Shown here one piece after another: positions 25,091 through 35,855 of a stretch of 64,000 nucleotides of DNA (the stretch's first letter is position 1; each line of letters begins with the position of its first letter). The DNA lies in assembly GCA_029532625.1 (NCBI GenBank), contig JARFXM010000009.1, positions 930,001 through 994,000 of the forward strand. The letters are read 5' to 3'. Below the pieces are notes generated by a model that did not search any database, was not told where the DNA came from, and saw only the letters and a list, made by a program, of their open reading frames with translations. The position numbers were made by a program, and so were the translations under genes. This stretch comes from Lomentospora prolificans. Taxonomy: Eukaryota; Ascomycota; Sordariomycetes; Microascales; Microascaceae.

Positions 25091-25721
25091 CTATTTTCCC
25101 TCCCCGCCACCACTCATCATCAGAAGCACGCCGGCCGCTATTACCCACCAGTATCTGTAACAGAGTCAGCATCTCACAGCCCGCGAATAGGAGGAATAGG
25201 TATCACTGAACATACTTTTGCAGGAAGGTCTTTTCCTCCTCGACAACCTTCTTACCCTCGGGCGATAGCACAACGGGTTTATTGAGCTCCGGCTGCGCCC
25301 CCTTTTTGGTGACAGACACAATCACCTTGGGGCCGAAGTCTCTCGTCTGTCCCGCGTCGATGAGAACGCCCTTAAAAGTGACACCGATAGGGCGGCCAGC
25401 CTGATCGACCGAGAGGAGAAGAGTAGGGGCATAGCCCTTGCTGAAGTTGTCAACGGAGGCCAGGGAGGAAGCCGTCCAGGATTTGGAGGAGCTGTCATAA
25501 AGGCCTATGCGAATCCTCTCCACGTCCTCTGGAATCTCTGGAAATTCGTAGTTTACAATTTCAGAGGCGGATGGATCGGCGACGTGGTATTCGATGTCGG
25601 CGAGGAAGTCGGGAGTCTGGCTCTCGGACGAAGTCGTGACGGGCTGGATGTAGATCTTGGCGAGCTCAGCTCTGGCAAGGGTCGCCGCGCAAAGAACAGA
25701 GAAGAGAGTATGGACTCTCAT
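25091..25721 (-). CDS. EMC10-like ER membrane protein complex subunit
   Basis: Exons 25216-25721 and 25091-25154 are joined across a 61 nt intron (GTATGT donor, TTACAG acceptor), giving 189 residues. Residues 1-18 or so form a signal peptide (MRVHTLFSVLCAATLARA). A beta-rich lumenal part follows, with PEIPEDVERIRIGLYD, a middle KGVLIDAG and the conserved stretch KKGAQPELNKPVVLSPEGK. Without the splice the frame would end QKYVQ. The splice restores YWWVIAAGVLLMMSGGGEGK, a short C-terminal membrane anchor, so the second exon is well supported. The layout of signal peptide, lumenal domain and single C-terminal helix fits EMC10, a lumenal subunit of the complex that inserts membrane proteins into the ER. 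Its 5' end diverges from CHZ1 across 532 bp. A different secretory-pathway membrane protein is the main alternative. Confidence 0.78.
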
Positions 25722-26253
25722 TTTGGGGCATATATATCTGACCGGGGGAGCAGTTGATCAATGTGACGGGTGGAATGGACGGAGAGCTGGACTCAAAGCA
25801 CCTGGAGCTCTTTGGGCGACGCAGAATATGCGACAACGAAGCTATCCTGATGCTGATGGCATTCCTCCCGGAAATATTTCGGGTAATGTCCACTCCTACT
25901 TAAGGACGCTTGACAGTATGCACGAAATAAGACTAGCGCGGTTGCCCGTAGGGACCACCACCTGCACAAAATCACGTACTGTGCTGTTTTAGAGTTTTGG
26001 AGGGGTTTGGTGCCTGCTCAATGGCATGTATACTGTAATAGGCGCTAAAAAAGCTCCTACCTACCTTGCTGTCCCGCTTTCTTCCCCTCCACCCTTCTCT
26101 CCCTCCGCTCACACCAGCAAACCTCGTTAGCACAAACGTTCACCGACTGTCGAGGCCTTCTTTCTACCTATATTTTGACACGTCTTTCACCGTTCCCAAA
26201 CCCCAAACATTCAACACACTCATACTTGCACACAAACAACCAATTCCGCCACA
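25722..26253. other. divergent promoter region (EMC10-like / CHZ1)
   Basis: 532 bp between two ATGs that read apart. The CHZ1 side has a pyrimidine- and CA-rich leader (about 26060-26250), common before highly expressed fungal genes. No coding feature is supported. Confidence 0.5.
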
Positions 26254-26744
26254 ATGACTGAGAACGGTGCCACCCGCCCCCACGACCCCGCCCAGGAGTT
26301 CCAGGATAGCAAGGGCAAGGGCAAGGCCGTCGCTGAGGACCCCGTTGACAACGCCATGGAAGAGGATGATGATGATGAAGACGAGGAGGACGAGGAGGTA
26401 TGGCTTACATCCCAAGAACTACGTGACTGACTCGCGCATGCTGACAGAAGTTTAACCAGGCTGCCGAAGTTGGTAAGTTTTCACGCGCCAACAGGCACCG
26501 CGACTGGTGCGCTTCACCGCGGACATAGTATTCTAACCTAAGTGCCAATGCAGAGGAAGAAGAGGAGGAGGAGGATAACCTCGACGAGATTGATACCAAC
26601 AACATCATCAACTCTGGTCGCCGAACCCGTGGCCGTGTCATCGACTTCGCTAAGGCCGCCGAGGAGAACCCCGCCGATGACGATGAGGATGACGACGACG
26701 ATGACTTCCAAGCTCCCGATGAGGATGTTAAAATGGAAGGTTAA
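26254..26744 (+). CDS. CHZ1: CHZ1, histone H2A.Z-H2B chaperone
   Basis: Three exons are read: 26254-26397, a 25 nt micro-exon at 26448-26472, and 26554-26744. All junctions are GT-AG (GTATGG, GTAAGT donors; GACAG, TGCAG acceptors), and the 119-residue frame is kept only when the micro-exon is included. The protein is extremely acidic, with long Asp/Glu runs before and after the core. The core reads DEIDTNNIINSGRRTRGRVI followed by DFAKAAEE, which is the CHZ motif that binds the H2A.Z-H2B dimer. The protein should act in the nucleus, delivering H2A.Z for SWR1-driven exchange. The size is close to that of other fungal CHZ1 proteins. It ends DEDVKMEG at a TAA. Simple unspliced reading of the first exon would stop early, so annotation without introns would miss this gene. 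Confidence 0.9.
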
Positions 26745-27887
26745 GCTCCATGCGCGCTCTGTGCTGCCTGCGCCCTCTCTATCTTCCCTTCGCGACTCAC
26801 AAAATTGGAGCATCGCGTCCCTCGTGATGATGATGGTGGTTGGACGAGTCTGCGAGCCAGGGTATTCACTTGAGACGTCCTTACGGTGTTAACGTCATAA
26901 TCAAAACTAGAACGAGGTTTACGAAAATACAATGTACATGGTCAAGGTTCCGTGGGAACGTGTTCAACCATAGGAAGTATTTACATAAAAAATCACGACC
27001 CTGCGTGCTCGCCTGTCCATATCTCGATCTGCTACTTGACTCTAGATCTAGATCGTAGCCTAAGTGTCGCGTGATCTAGTATTGAATTTACTACTCTATG
27101 CTCTCGTCTGAGCTTATAGAGAGGACTGAAGGCAACCTATGGACGATTCGATCGTGAAAGACCTAGCGAAGCTTTGGATGCGTGCTCTGTTGCGACGGCA
27201 AGGGACCCAGGTCGGTCCAAGTGGAGCATGTCGGCCTTGGAGCAGTAACATTACAGCCTCCACTCCAGGGTACCAATCGTATGTAGATCTAAATAATCGA
27301 TCCAATCCCTGGCGAAGAAATAGCGACATTTGTCGCAGCATGCGAGTACTCGTATTTGATTCGGAAGATACTGCAATCCCGGATCCGAGGTCGAAACCTC
27401 CGATTCTTGTCAAGACTTCGCCTTCAATGGCTTTGCGTCCTGGGCACAACGTGCAGTGAATTACCTTGGTATTCCCAAATGTCAGATGCTCTTGGATCGA
27501 TACCGGCAGCCTTGGGTGGAGAATCCGGTTTCAAGCGCCGTAATGTCCTCGAGGCCACTAAGACAGCGGAAAGAGCCTGATTTTAGCCCCAAGGTTAAGT
27601 CCGGGCTGCTTGGAAAACTAAATGAAGCTCAAACAACCAACCAGATCAACGAGGCCCCTATTCCGTGCGCTATGTCAGCCACTAACGAGCCGGATTTTGC
27701 CATAACCCCCCTGCAAGCTAATAACACCCTGGCTTGAATTCTTTGTGAGATTTCAAGATTTCGACGACCCTTTTGACGCTCCTTTCTCGATTTTCCCCCT
27801 ACTCGTTAAGCTTTCTCTTCTTCTCTCCTAAAGATATTCTTTCCGCCCTTGAGGATATCGTAAGAATTTGCCGCATCTAGCTAAACT
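26745..27887. other. intergenic stretch between CHZ1 and BET1
   Basis: 1.1 kb holding the CHZ1 3' flank and the BET1 promoter. Open frames of up to 111 codons overlap each other on both strands around 27114-27459 and show no domain. The 27760-27850 part is pyrimidine-rich, as in a leader. Confidence 0.5.
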
Positions 27888-28834
27888 ATGGCCTCAAGGT
27901 TAGTGGTGCTCCCGTTTCCTCAGAAGCCTTTGCCTCTCGTCGCACCCGATACGCGAGGCCCCTTGCCGGAAGATCATCAGCAATCAGAGAGCCTAGGGTG
28001 TTCAGTAATCTCGGCCGATCAACTGGTACCTCGAGGGCTTCACCCTTCGAAGCGCTGCGATTCCGTCGTCTGCCAGTGCGCTACAGGCGATGAAATAAGG
28101 CCATGACGCAACCAGGACTAACTCTAACCTCCTACTCCACAGGTTTGCATCGAATCTCCACCAGCGCGACCCGCGCAGCGCTCTTTTCGCGGGCTATGAT
28201 TCCGGCGAGGCGTCGAGGCGACCAGTGAGCGCGAGTCCCAATCGATACGGCGGCTACGGATACCCCGGGAACGGTGCGGCGACGGGAGGAAACAGCCACC
28301 TCGGGGTATCGAGCAGCCAATACCGGCCCGCTACGCCAAACAAGAAGTAAGGAGACAACGTCCTACTGCCAGCACAAGGAGGACCGACATATGCTACGCC
28401 CGCAGATAAAGGAAGCGGGCGCCTAGCAGCGGACCAGCGTTCACCAACGGCATGCTAACTGAACATTAGAGGCCAGTACAGTGATGCGGTGCTCAACGAA
28501 CTTGAGAGCCAGAATGATCAGCAGGTTGAGGGTATCCTCGGCAAGGTCAAAATACTCAAGGATGTATGTGCATCTCAAGATTCGCACTTGCCCACAGAGC
28601 CGACAGATGCTAACGTACAATCCTTAGATGACTGTAGCTATCGGCGACGAGATCCGCGAATCCTCTGCCCTTGCCGAAAAGATGAACGAAGGCTTCGACA
28701 ACACCCGTGTCCGCCTCCGAGGCACCATGAACCGAATGCTCGTCATGGCCGAGCGCACCGGCGTTCCCTGGAAGGTTTGGCTCGCCTTCTTCGCCGCGGT
28801 TGTCCTCATCTTCATGTATGTCTGGTTATTCTGA
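27888..28834 (+). CDS. BET1: BET1-like ER-Golgi SNARE
   Basis: Four exons are read: 27888-27898 (only 11 nt), 28143-28346, 28470-28563 and 28628-28834. All introns are GT-AG and the total is 171 residues. The first exon gives MAS plus part of Arg4, which joins FASNLHQRDPRSALF. A Gly/Ser-rich N-terminal segment is followed by the SNARE helix, from about LNELESQNDQQVEGILGKVK across the third intron into TVAIGDEIRESSALAEKMNE. The protein ends with a single membrane anchor, WLAFFAAVVLIFMYVWLF, and no lumenal tail. This is the layout of Bet1, the Qc-SNARE for fusion of COPII vesicles with the Golgi, a step later reset by Sec18 (also in this window). The main alternative is the related Sft1, but the Arg-rich N-terminus with LFAGYD favours Bet1. 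Confidence 0.88.
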
Positions 28835-29515
28835 AAGAACGACGACGCTACGACGTTATGAGTTTCGGCGAACGGGCGAGTCTTATATACCTATCTTGGA
28901 AGTCGCGGAGAGCTACGCTTAACAGGCATACACATTGGCTGAGTGCCTTGGGCGGCGTACATGGGACACCTACGTATATATTTGAACTCATGAGGAGAAG
29001 ATGGATTGTGCGTGCTATTAGATTGCATGGAGGCGTCGGGAACGGCAGGTGGGGTGCGGAAGGAACCCCGTCCCTTTCCCAATCTGTTTTTGGTGATTGC
29101 GTCTCGTTTCCATCTTATAGACGTTAGGGACCGGATCCGCATCAGTGCAAGGGCATCAACACTGGCGTTTTGGGGAATTTTGCTCTGGGAGTGAAAAACT
29201 AAAAGGGTCTCTTTTTGTTTTCGCCCCTTGTTTTTCGGGCATCGAAAAACTTATCAGGGGCTGACGACCGTTCGAAGGAATAATATGGGGAATACTTTAT
29301 GTGGTAATATGGTATAGCGCTTTTGTAATAAGTCACAAATATGATTTTTCTATTCGCCCTCGCTCCGATCGCTAGGACCTGTTATGCTCTCGAGGACGTC
29401 AGCCCTTGAAGCCCGCTGGGTATTGTACATTTGTATGCTATCTATAATCCTAATTGAAACGCCGCTCTGCCCATGTCGTGTTTCCCACTCGTGTCTTCGT
29501 ATCTCATTGCTGATC
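28835..29515. other. convergent intergenic region (BET1 / APC15)
   Basis: About 680 bp between two 3' ends. The 29190-29340 part is A/T-rich and likely carries end-formation signals. No gene is seen. Confidence 0.5.
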
Positions 29516-30670
29516 TCAAGGCCGTCGCCCGCCACGCATTGCCGGACTGCTCTCCATGAAGCTACTCTCGTTATGAGAAAGGATGCCGCTAAGATCCATG
29601 CTCATTCGAGGTTCCTCCCGGCCGCCGGCCCGCAACGTGGGACTTTGAGGAGGAGCCAGTGCGATCGTCTGACGCGCCATCCTCAGCTCCGAGTAATCCT
29701 CCTCACTACTGGTCAACTCGGCGTCCGAATCAGTGTGCTCATAACCACTAAGCTCGGCCTCTGGGATCTCATCATCCAGGTTGGCGTCCATGTCCAGATC
29801 CTCACCTGCCTCCATCATGCTATCAGCCTGGAGGAAGTCCTCCTCGTCGAGCATATGGCTCTGGCCCTCCTCATCGAGCGCTTCCTCCCCACCATACATG
29901 TCTTCTGCAGGGTCCGCATGGCCCCTCGCGAGCGCCTCGCGGAACGCATCGGCAGTTCTGCGCATCCCAGTCGTAACAAGCTCATTCTGGGCCTGTTCCC
30001 TCCTCAACTCATCGTCCCCACCTTCAGACCCCTCCTCAGTGGACGACCCCTCATCGCTGTCCGAGCCGAGCCCGAAACTCATGCCGTCCGCCTCGGGAAT
30101 TTCATCATCCAAGTCCGGCGCCTCGTCAAGCTGCACATCATCCATTCCTTCCTCCTCATCCATAAACTCTTCCTGCCCCGCCGCTTCGGCTTCGGCGAGC
30201 TCCTGCGCCAACGCCTCCCGCCTGAGGGCCTCCTGGTGCTCCTCTTGCTCACGCCTCTCCTCCCGCATCTGGTACAGCGTCTTGACGACCCCCACGGGCT
30301 TCAGCCATCCGCTGCCAAAGTTCTGCACGTTGATCCGCCGCCGCTCCATATACTGTTCGTCGGCGCGCAGTCGGGCGAGCTGCGACCGCTCCACAGCTAG
30401 GTGGTGGTGGTACTGCTGTTGCTGTTGCTGCTGGTGTCCGACCCGCCGGTGGTTCGGGTCCTGGGGATTGGCGCCATTGGGTCCTGCAGCGCTGTCTGCG
30501 ATAGGAGGCGGGAGGTGAGGAGGGTGCCGGGAGGACGTGTACCAGAGAGAGTGGGGCTATCTCGACGCGTTAGTTTTCACGCTTGAGGTTGCAAAAAGGC
30601 GAGAGCAGGAAGTTTAGTGTGCATCAAAGCTTACATCTCGAGGTGTAAAGTCTGGCAATAAGGACATCAT
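29516..30670 (-). CDS. APC15/Mnd2-like subunit of the anaphase-promoting complex
   Basis: Exon 30635-30670 encodes MMSLLPDFTPRD and is joined (GTAAGC donor, GATAG acceptor, intron 30557-30634) to exon 29516-30556, which opens with PHSLWYTSSRHPP. The protein has 358 residues. The N-terminal block, a Gln/His run (HQQQQQQQYHHH) and then ERSQLARLRADEQYMERRRI followed by NVQNFGSGWLKP are the conserved features of fungal Apc15. The remainder is strongly acidic and low in complexity, with many Glu/Asp runs and a short Met/Ser-rich tail. Apc15 (Mnd2 in yeast) helps release the mitotic checkpoint complex from the APC/C ubiquitin ligase. The long open frame on the opposite strand (29384-30400) is a shadow of the acidic repeats. 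The family call is strong for the first 100 residues. The acidic tail carries no specific information. Confidence 0.82.
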
Positions 30671-33600
30671 CTTGAAAGCTATGCGCGAGAGTGTATAGAG
30701 ATGTTCGCGATGTCCTGCAAGGTAAATAAACCCCGATGGTGAGGAATGAGGTTGTTCACCTACTCTTTTGGGAAGGCAACTATGTAATACGGCTAATATG
30801 CGGAGTAACCCGGTGATAGGGACACCCGACACGTGGGGAGCAAGAGCACATGGCGGCATGTGAAAGACATTCAGCAAGAAAGTAAATATAAAACAGACCA
30901 TTTCCATCATCTGCAAAATTACAGGTCGCCAAGGGTCCTCGGTTCCCCGTCTGACCCTTGAAGCTGAAACATGACTGTGGAGATACCGGGTGCTAACTAG
31001 AAATCATTCTGGGCGAGAAGCAAGTCCATGTACCTCTACACAGGATTTGGGCCAAGAGGTACATGATCAGCCAGACGATGTGCTCATTCAGTCATGATGA
31101 AGATCACTGTTAGGGAGAACCCGGGGCCTCACTGGTACTTTCTCAGTTGGCGTTCTTTACTTCGTAACTGTCTTGGATTTCCAATGAATCATTCTTCTAG
31201 TTGAACTTATTAATGGGTTTCTGTAATGATTTTTGGGTACAAGTTAATCGCCTAGAACCTCGTTTATCTGTAGGTATCGGGTGTTTTCGGAACATGTGTA
31301 GTCAGTCCAGGGAGACCCGCCATAGGCTCGGTCTGGGCAAAAAGAGCGGCGATGGATCTTGCGTCTCTTAGCATTTTCGATGGGTCCGATTCCGGATTTC
31401 GGTACCCGCTATGAGAAATCACCCGGGCGGTCTTCTCAAACAGCCACTGGAGTTATGGGGGAGGATCTTCGCCTCCGAATTTAGGGTCATTCGAAATACG
31501 GTTTTACGCATTGGTCGTTAAACGTGGGGGCAGATCGATGATGGGGCTTCGAGTGGTAAGAGATGCTAGCTATATCCGCACTTGCATCTCCGTGGGCTTT
31601 GTGACCTTGTCCCCTCGGGTGAGAGTTTTCTGGCTTGAGGAGATAAGGGCCTCGGGCCTGACTAATTGGCCTGCATCGAGCTCCTTCGAAGCAAGGCTGA
31701 AGGGCCTCGATAAAGTCGTAGGCTTGATTCGCCACGCCAGAAATCAATGGGGCAGAGGAGAAAAAAGCGCCCCTCTAAAAAATCGATGACATCTTTTATG
31801 CGCCCCCGTCGGTCCCCTGAGATCATTGAATCGGTATGATGCTTTCTGTTTCTAGCCAGCCATGCCTCGTCATTGCATACTCGAGGGAGAGGTAGTGCGA
31901 GGGGTGATGGATGTTTAAAGTGGTTGGGGATAGATAAGAGATACCTGGGCGATGGCTCGCATTTGATTGGCCAGCGTCGTAAACTTTCTCTTTGTCGATT
32001 TTTTTAACAGTCGATGAAAGCGCGGTGATAGCGTTTTCGACTCCTTGACTGAAGACTCGGGCTTGGTCACGAGGGCGGGGCAGTTCGGACGAGACTGTAC
32101 CAGTACATCATCGGCTCTCTCCACCCTATCCCTCATCACATCTTCACTAGGTCCCGCGCCAGAATCTGTACGAGCCTGTAGTCGACGCATCGCATGGCTG
32201 CAGCCCTCTGGAGTAGATGCAGGATCTCTGCCGTTTCCTGTTCGGTGGGGACGCAAGGGTCCTGGCCACTGAAGAGTCAGTGCGCGCCATTGGCTAGCCT
32301 CCCCTACCCAGGACGAAGCATGGCTCGCATCAGAGAAGGGGCTGCTTTACCCTCTTTCTCAGCGTTCTTGTTCCTCAGCAGGGCCAGACCAGTCAGGCGG
32401 GTGCCCGGCACAAGCGTCCACGTACACATGCACACACATACACGCACATGCACAAATACAAGCGGAAAGAATTGAGGTTTGGATGAGCCGCGGACCAACC
32501 CTAGCCTTGCTTGTTCCAGACGCCAATAGTTGGCCGATTTCTGCGGGTATGGGATTGCTTAACGACTATACCGAGCAAAGCAAGGAGTCATCCTAATACC
32601 GGGAGCCGAACCAATTCCACTTAGGAGCTTCTCGGCAAACTTGCTGAGGATCTGTGTCACAGGCGCTCAGAGCATGAGGCACCAAGGGACAAAGGGACAG
32701 GTGCCTTGTGACATTGTCTTTATTAGCCAAATCTGTCCCGTAATCGGAAATAAGCCGTTCTGTGTTGGTGCTCACCGCCGCCTGCACCCGACGACCGCAC
32801 TCCTTGGTTAGTATCCTAGCGATGATGTACGGTGCAGTGGTGCGCATGTTACGGGGGCAGAGAGGAACGAGACGGACGACATCGGAGGTCAACCGTGTAC
32901 GCCCACCTGTTTGAAAGACGACCTGCTGATTGGCTACTCTGATGCAGCCCCATCCAGGGACAGGAACTGGATGACTAGATGATACTAGGGAAGATGGAAG
33001 AGTTGAGCCAGGGAATCCCATGCAGTGCTGGATGGGCCAAAGGACGAGGAAGTAACCTGGTGGGACCGCGCTGGAAAAGGAATGGTAAACTTAGCTCTGC
33101 TAGTCGTTTCGATGTTGCACCTCTCCACATGCGACCCATCAGTGTGGGATGTAAGTCTTATTTCCGGCCGGTGCCATCGACGGATTGGGTCTCACACCTC
33201 ACACAGGCCACAGCTTTATTTTCATTACCCTGATCTAATTGCCAATCCACAGCCAAGACAAAGGAGCGGCGGGGAATTGGACGCAGCAAGGACTATGTGT
33301 CCCTCCATCCGTCCTCTGTCCTCCTAACTTCAAGTTGGCTGTCGTCTAGAGCCGAGATCCTCCAATGCAGCGGTCCTTTCTTCTATGCCTCCCTCAAATT
33401 TAAGCCTTTTGTTTAAATGAAAAAAGTTATTTCGAAAATCGCATAACTATGCCTGCTAAACGCTTATCATCTGCAATTTAGAAGCAGACATATACTGAGC
33501 ATGCGCCATCTAGCGCCACAAGTTCCTGCGCCCGAACCAGTATCTGTATCAGAGCTGTAGCATCCTTTTATGTGGTGCTAGGAGAACGCCGATATGCTAA

Positions 33601-35855
33601 CTGGCGAAGAGGGGCCGCTATTCTCTTTCGTATTGTAGTACCGGATCAGAGTTGAGAATCGCAGGGGGTTTTTCCAGAACTGATGCCTCTTCTTAATACA
33701 GTATGCAATAATGGCTCGGTAATTAACGCCAAATGATTGGAGCATTGTCGTCCGGGGGTTTTCCAAGGTGGTTCCTGTTTTGGGGAAGTGACGTCGGAGG
33801 AGAGACTTTCCATTCGCCACCATCGCCCTCCTAAAGTCCGGACTTTGTCCCTCAAAGAGCCGCCGTGTACATCGGTATCTGTGTACCCCCACAAAGCCTC
33901 GGTACGCAAGCGACCGCAGAGCGAGCGCCGCACCCGCACCTAACGATAAGGCCTTTCTGGGTTATCCACCAAACCGGGGCCCTGCAAATCCGTTGCTTGG
34001 CACGCTGGTCCCATTCTACTATCCAGCATTGACATCAATTGATCCGCCTATCCACCACCTCCCTTACACTCCTACTCGTGATTGTGCCTCTGCTTGTGAT
34101 CTTACTCTCATAGCAAGTACCTGCGTACTGACCCGTTTAACGTATACGCGCGCGAGAACTGCCTAGCATCTGCTATGTATCGATACCTATCTAAGAAGGG
34201 GCTAGTTCCGAAGTACATTCCCTAGTCACCTCTACTCCAACAAGTGATGGAGAATACAAAGCAGATCAGTCCCTCAGCGATGGGTTTGCCAGACCAGATT
34301 CCAATATCCCCACCCCCCATCCATCCTGAGCGATGGGATATTGATGGGAGTTGTGTAGTCTTTCCCACACCCGTGGTATGGTGGGCAACCGTCACCATCA
34401 TAAAAAGGTTCCTGCGTCCCTCCACGACTCCCGAAGTCCAAACTTTTTGGCTTTCCTCTCTCCTTCTGCCTGCTCTTCACCCTCTTCTTTCCAGAATCAC
34501 GGCCAGCCAGCGAAAGACTCGCTCTCTTGCGCCCTTTTACTTATCCTAACCAGGGAAGGCATTGGCACTTCGAATAGCACGTTTCGACTCACTTTCTCAC
34601 GCGGCCATACAACGCAAGTCCCAAGAGTAAGTCTTCTTTTTTTGCTTCCACCGTCTCCTATGGCTTGTCTTCCCTGCGAACCTTCTTTTGCGAGCTGTTT
34701 CCCTCCAATTGTTTGCCATATAATGCTACCCCTCGCCATCTCGTCATCTCGACATCGCACATCATTTCGCGCCTAATGTAGGAGCATCGCTGTGCTCGCG
34801 GTTCCATGTCCGATCAACAACCAAGGTCGAATCGTCCTAATTCCAACGTTTCTGTGCCACGAACCGTCTTCATACGTCTAGTGACGCGCGTACGCTTTCA
34901 GTTCCTTTATTGTGTGCCTTGCTACATGTTATGTCCAGCCATTGGGTTGGGTGTAAGTATATCGCCGAATGCTCCTATCATAGCTTCTCGCTGATTTCGC
35001 ACTTCATGTTTTTTTTTCCTGGCGACCTGATCGCAAAGCGCCCCATGATTATGCTACACGAGACTCAAGGTGCTCTGAAGCTCGCAGTGCCCTCTGTCGC
35101 CTGGCCTTCCTGCAAATCCCATCCGATTGAGTCAGAGTGGAGCCTTGCTGCAATGCACGTTTGAACCTGCTTTGCTCCTTGGTGCAGGCTGACTTCTGCC
35201 AGCGCAGGATGGCATTTCTCCCCTGACTTCCGCGCTGATATGATAGTTTTTGTCTTGAATTGAAACTTTATTCAAATGATTCGGGTCGGAGAATATTCGA
35301 AGACTAGGGATAATTGTGGACTGGAGCAATAGCAAAGGTTCTCTGTGCCACCAGGCATCAAGCGCTGCTGAGGAAGGCACAGCCCACTTACACGATGCCA
35401 GATCAATCGATAGCAATATCTTGGAAGCCGCCTTCCCACATTTAACCCGGCCTGAGATCTTGAGATGAGAGGCCGATGAAAAGACCAGACATACAGTGTA
35501 TGGCAGGAATATCTTAACGCTTTCACTCCTTCCTTTTCTTCTGAGCACACAAAACCAGATACAAACCCTATATAACCACGCACATCAACACACTCTTTCC
35601 CCCATGTATTTCACCGCAGCAAACCTATATCGAACAATTCTTTTTGTCTCATCCACTTATTCTATGGATTTCACATTTCGACATACCTCACAGCAAACAC
35701 CTTATCCCCTTCATTAAACTAACCACATCCAAACAGAGTTAAAAAGCAGGGGCAGAGGTAGCACTCTAGCCACCTGGTACTAATTTCAACTTCTTTCTCT
35801 ATACCCGATCTCTAATCCTCCATTCCAAACGAAAATCTGACGAGGATTGCCTGGC
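30671..35855. other. 5.2 kb gene-poor region upstream of glutamate synthase
   Basis: This stretch lies between the APC15 5' end and the glutamate synthase start. It contains only overlapping open frames of about 60-140 codons, with no domain or conserved splice structure. A TACTTCGTA motif lies at 31158, and a CA-rich repeat patch (ACACATGCAC-like) near 32425-32460. The right end, from about 34.0 kb, becomes pyrimidine-rich and may hold a long leader and promoter for glutamate synthase. No RNA gene is seen. Confidence 0.5.
35128..35134 (+). promoter_or_regulatory. possible CPC1/GCN4 site upstream of glutamate synthase
   Basis: TGAGTCA lies about 720 bp before the glutamate synthase ATG. It matches the core bound by the amino-acid control factor CPC1/Gcn4, which is known to act on GLT1 in yeast. 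A match of this length is expected by chance about once in 8 kb, so this is only suggestive. Confidence 0.25.

Noticed and set aside
29384..30400. 338-codon open frame on + opposite APC15
   Set aside because: It lies antisense to the acidic, repetitive APC15 exon. Its composition (Leu/Arg/Pro-rich) is what the complementary strand of GAG/GAT runs gives, and it has no domain.
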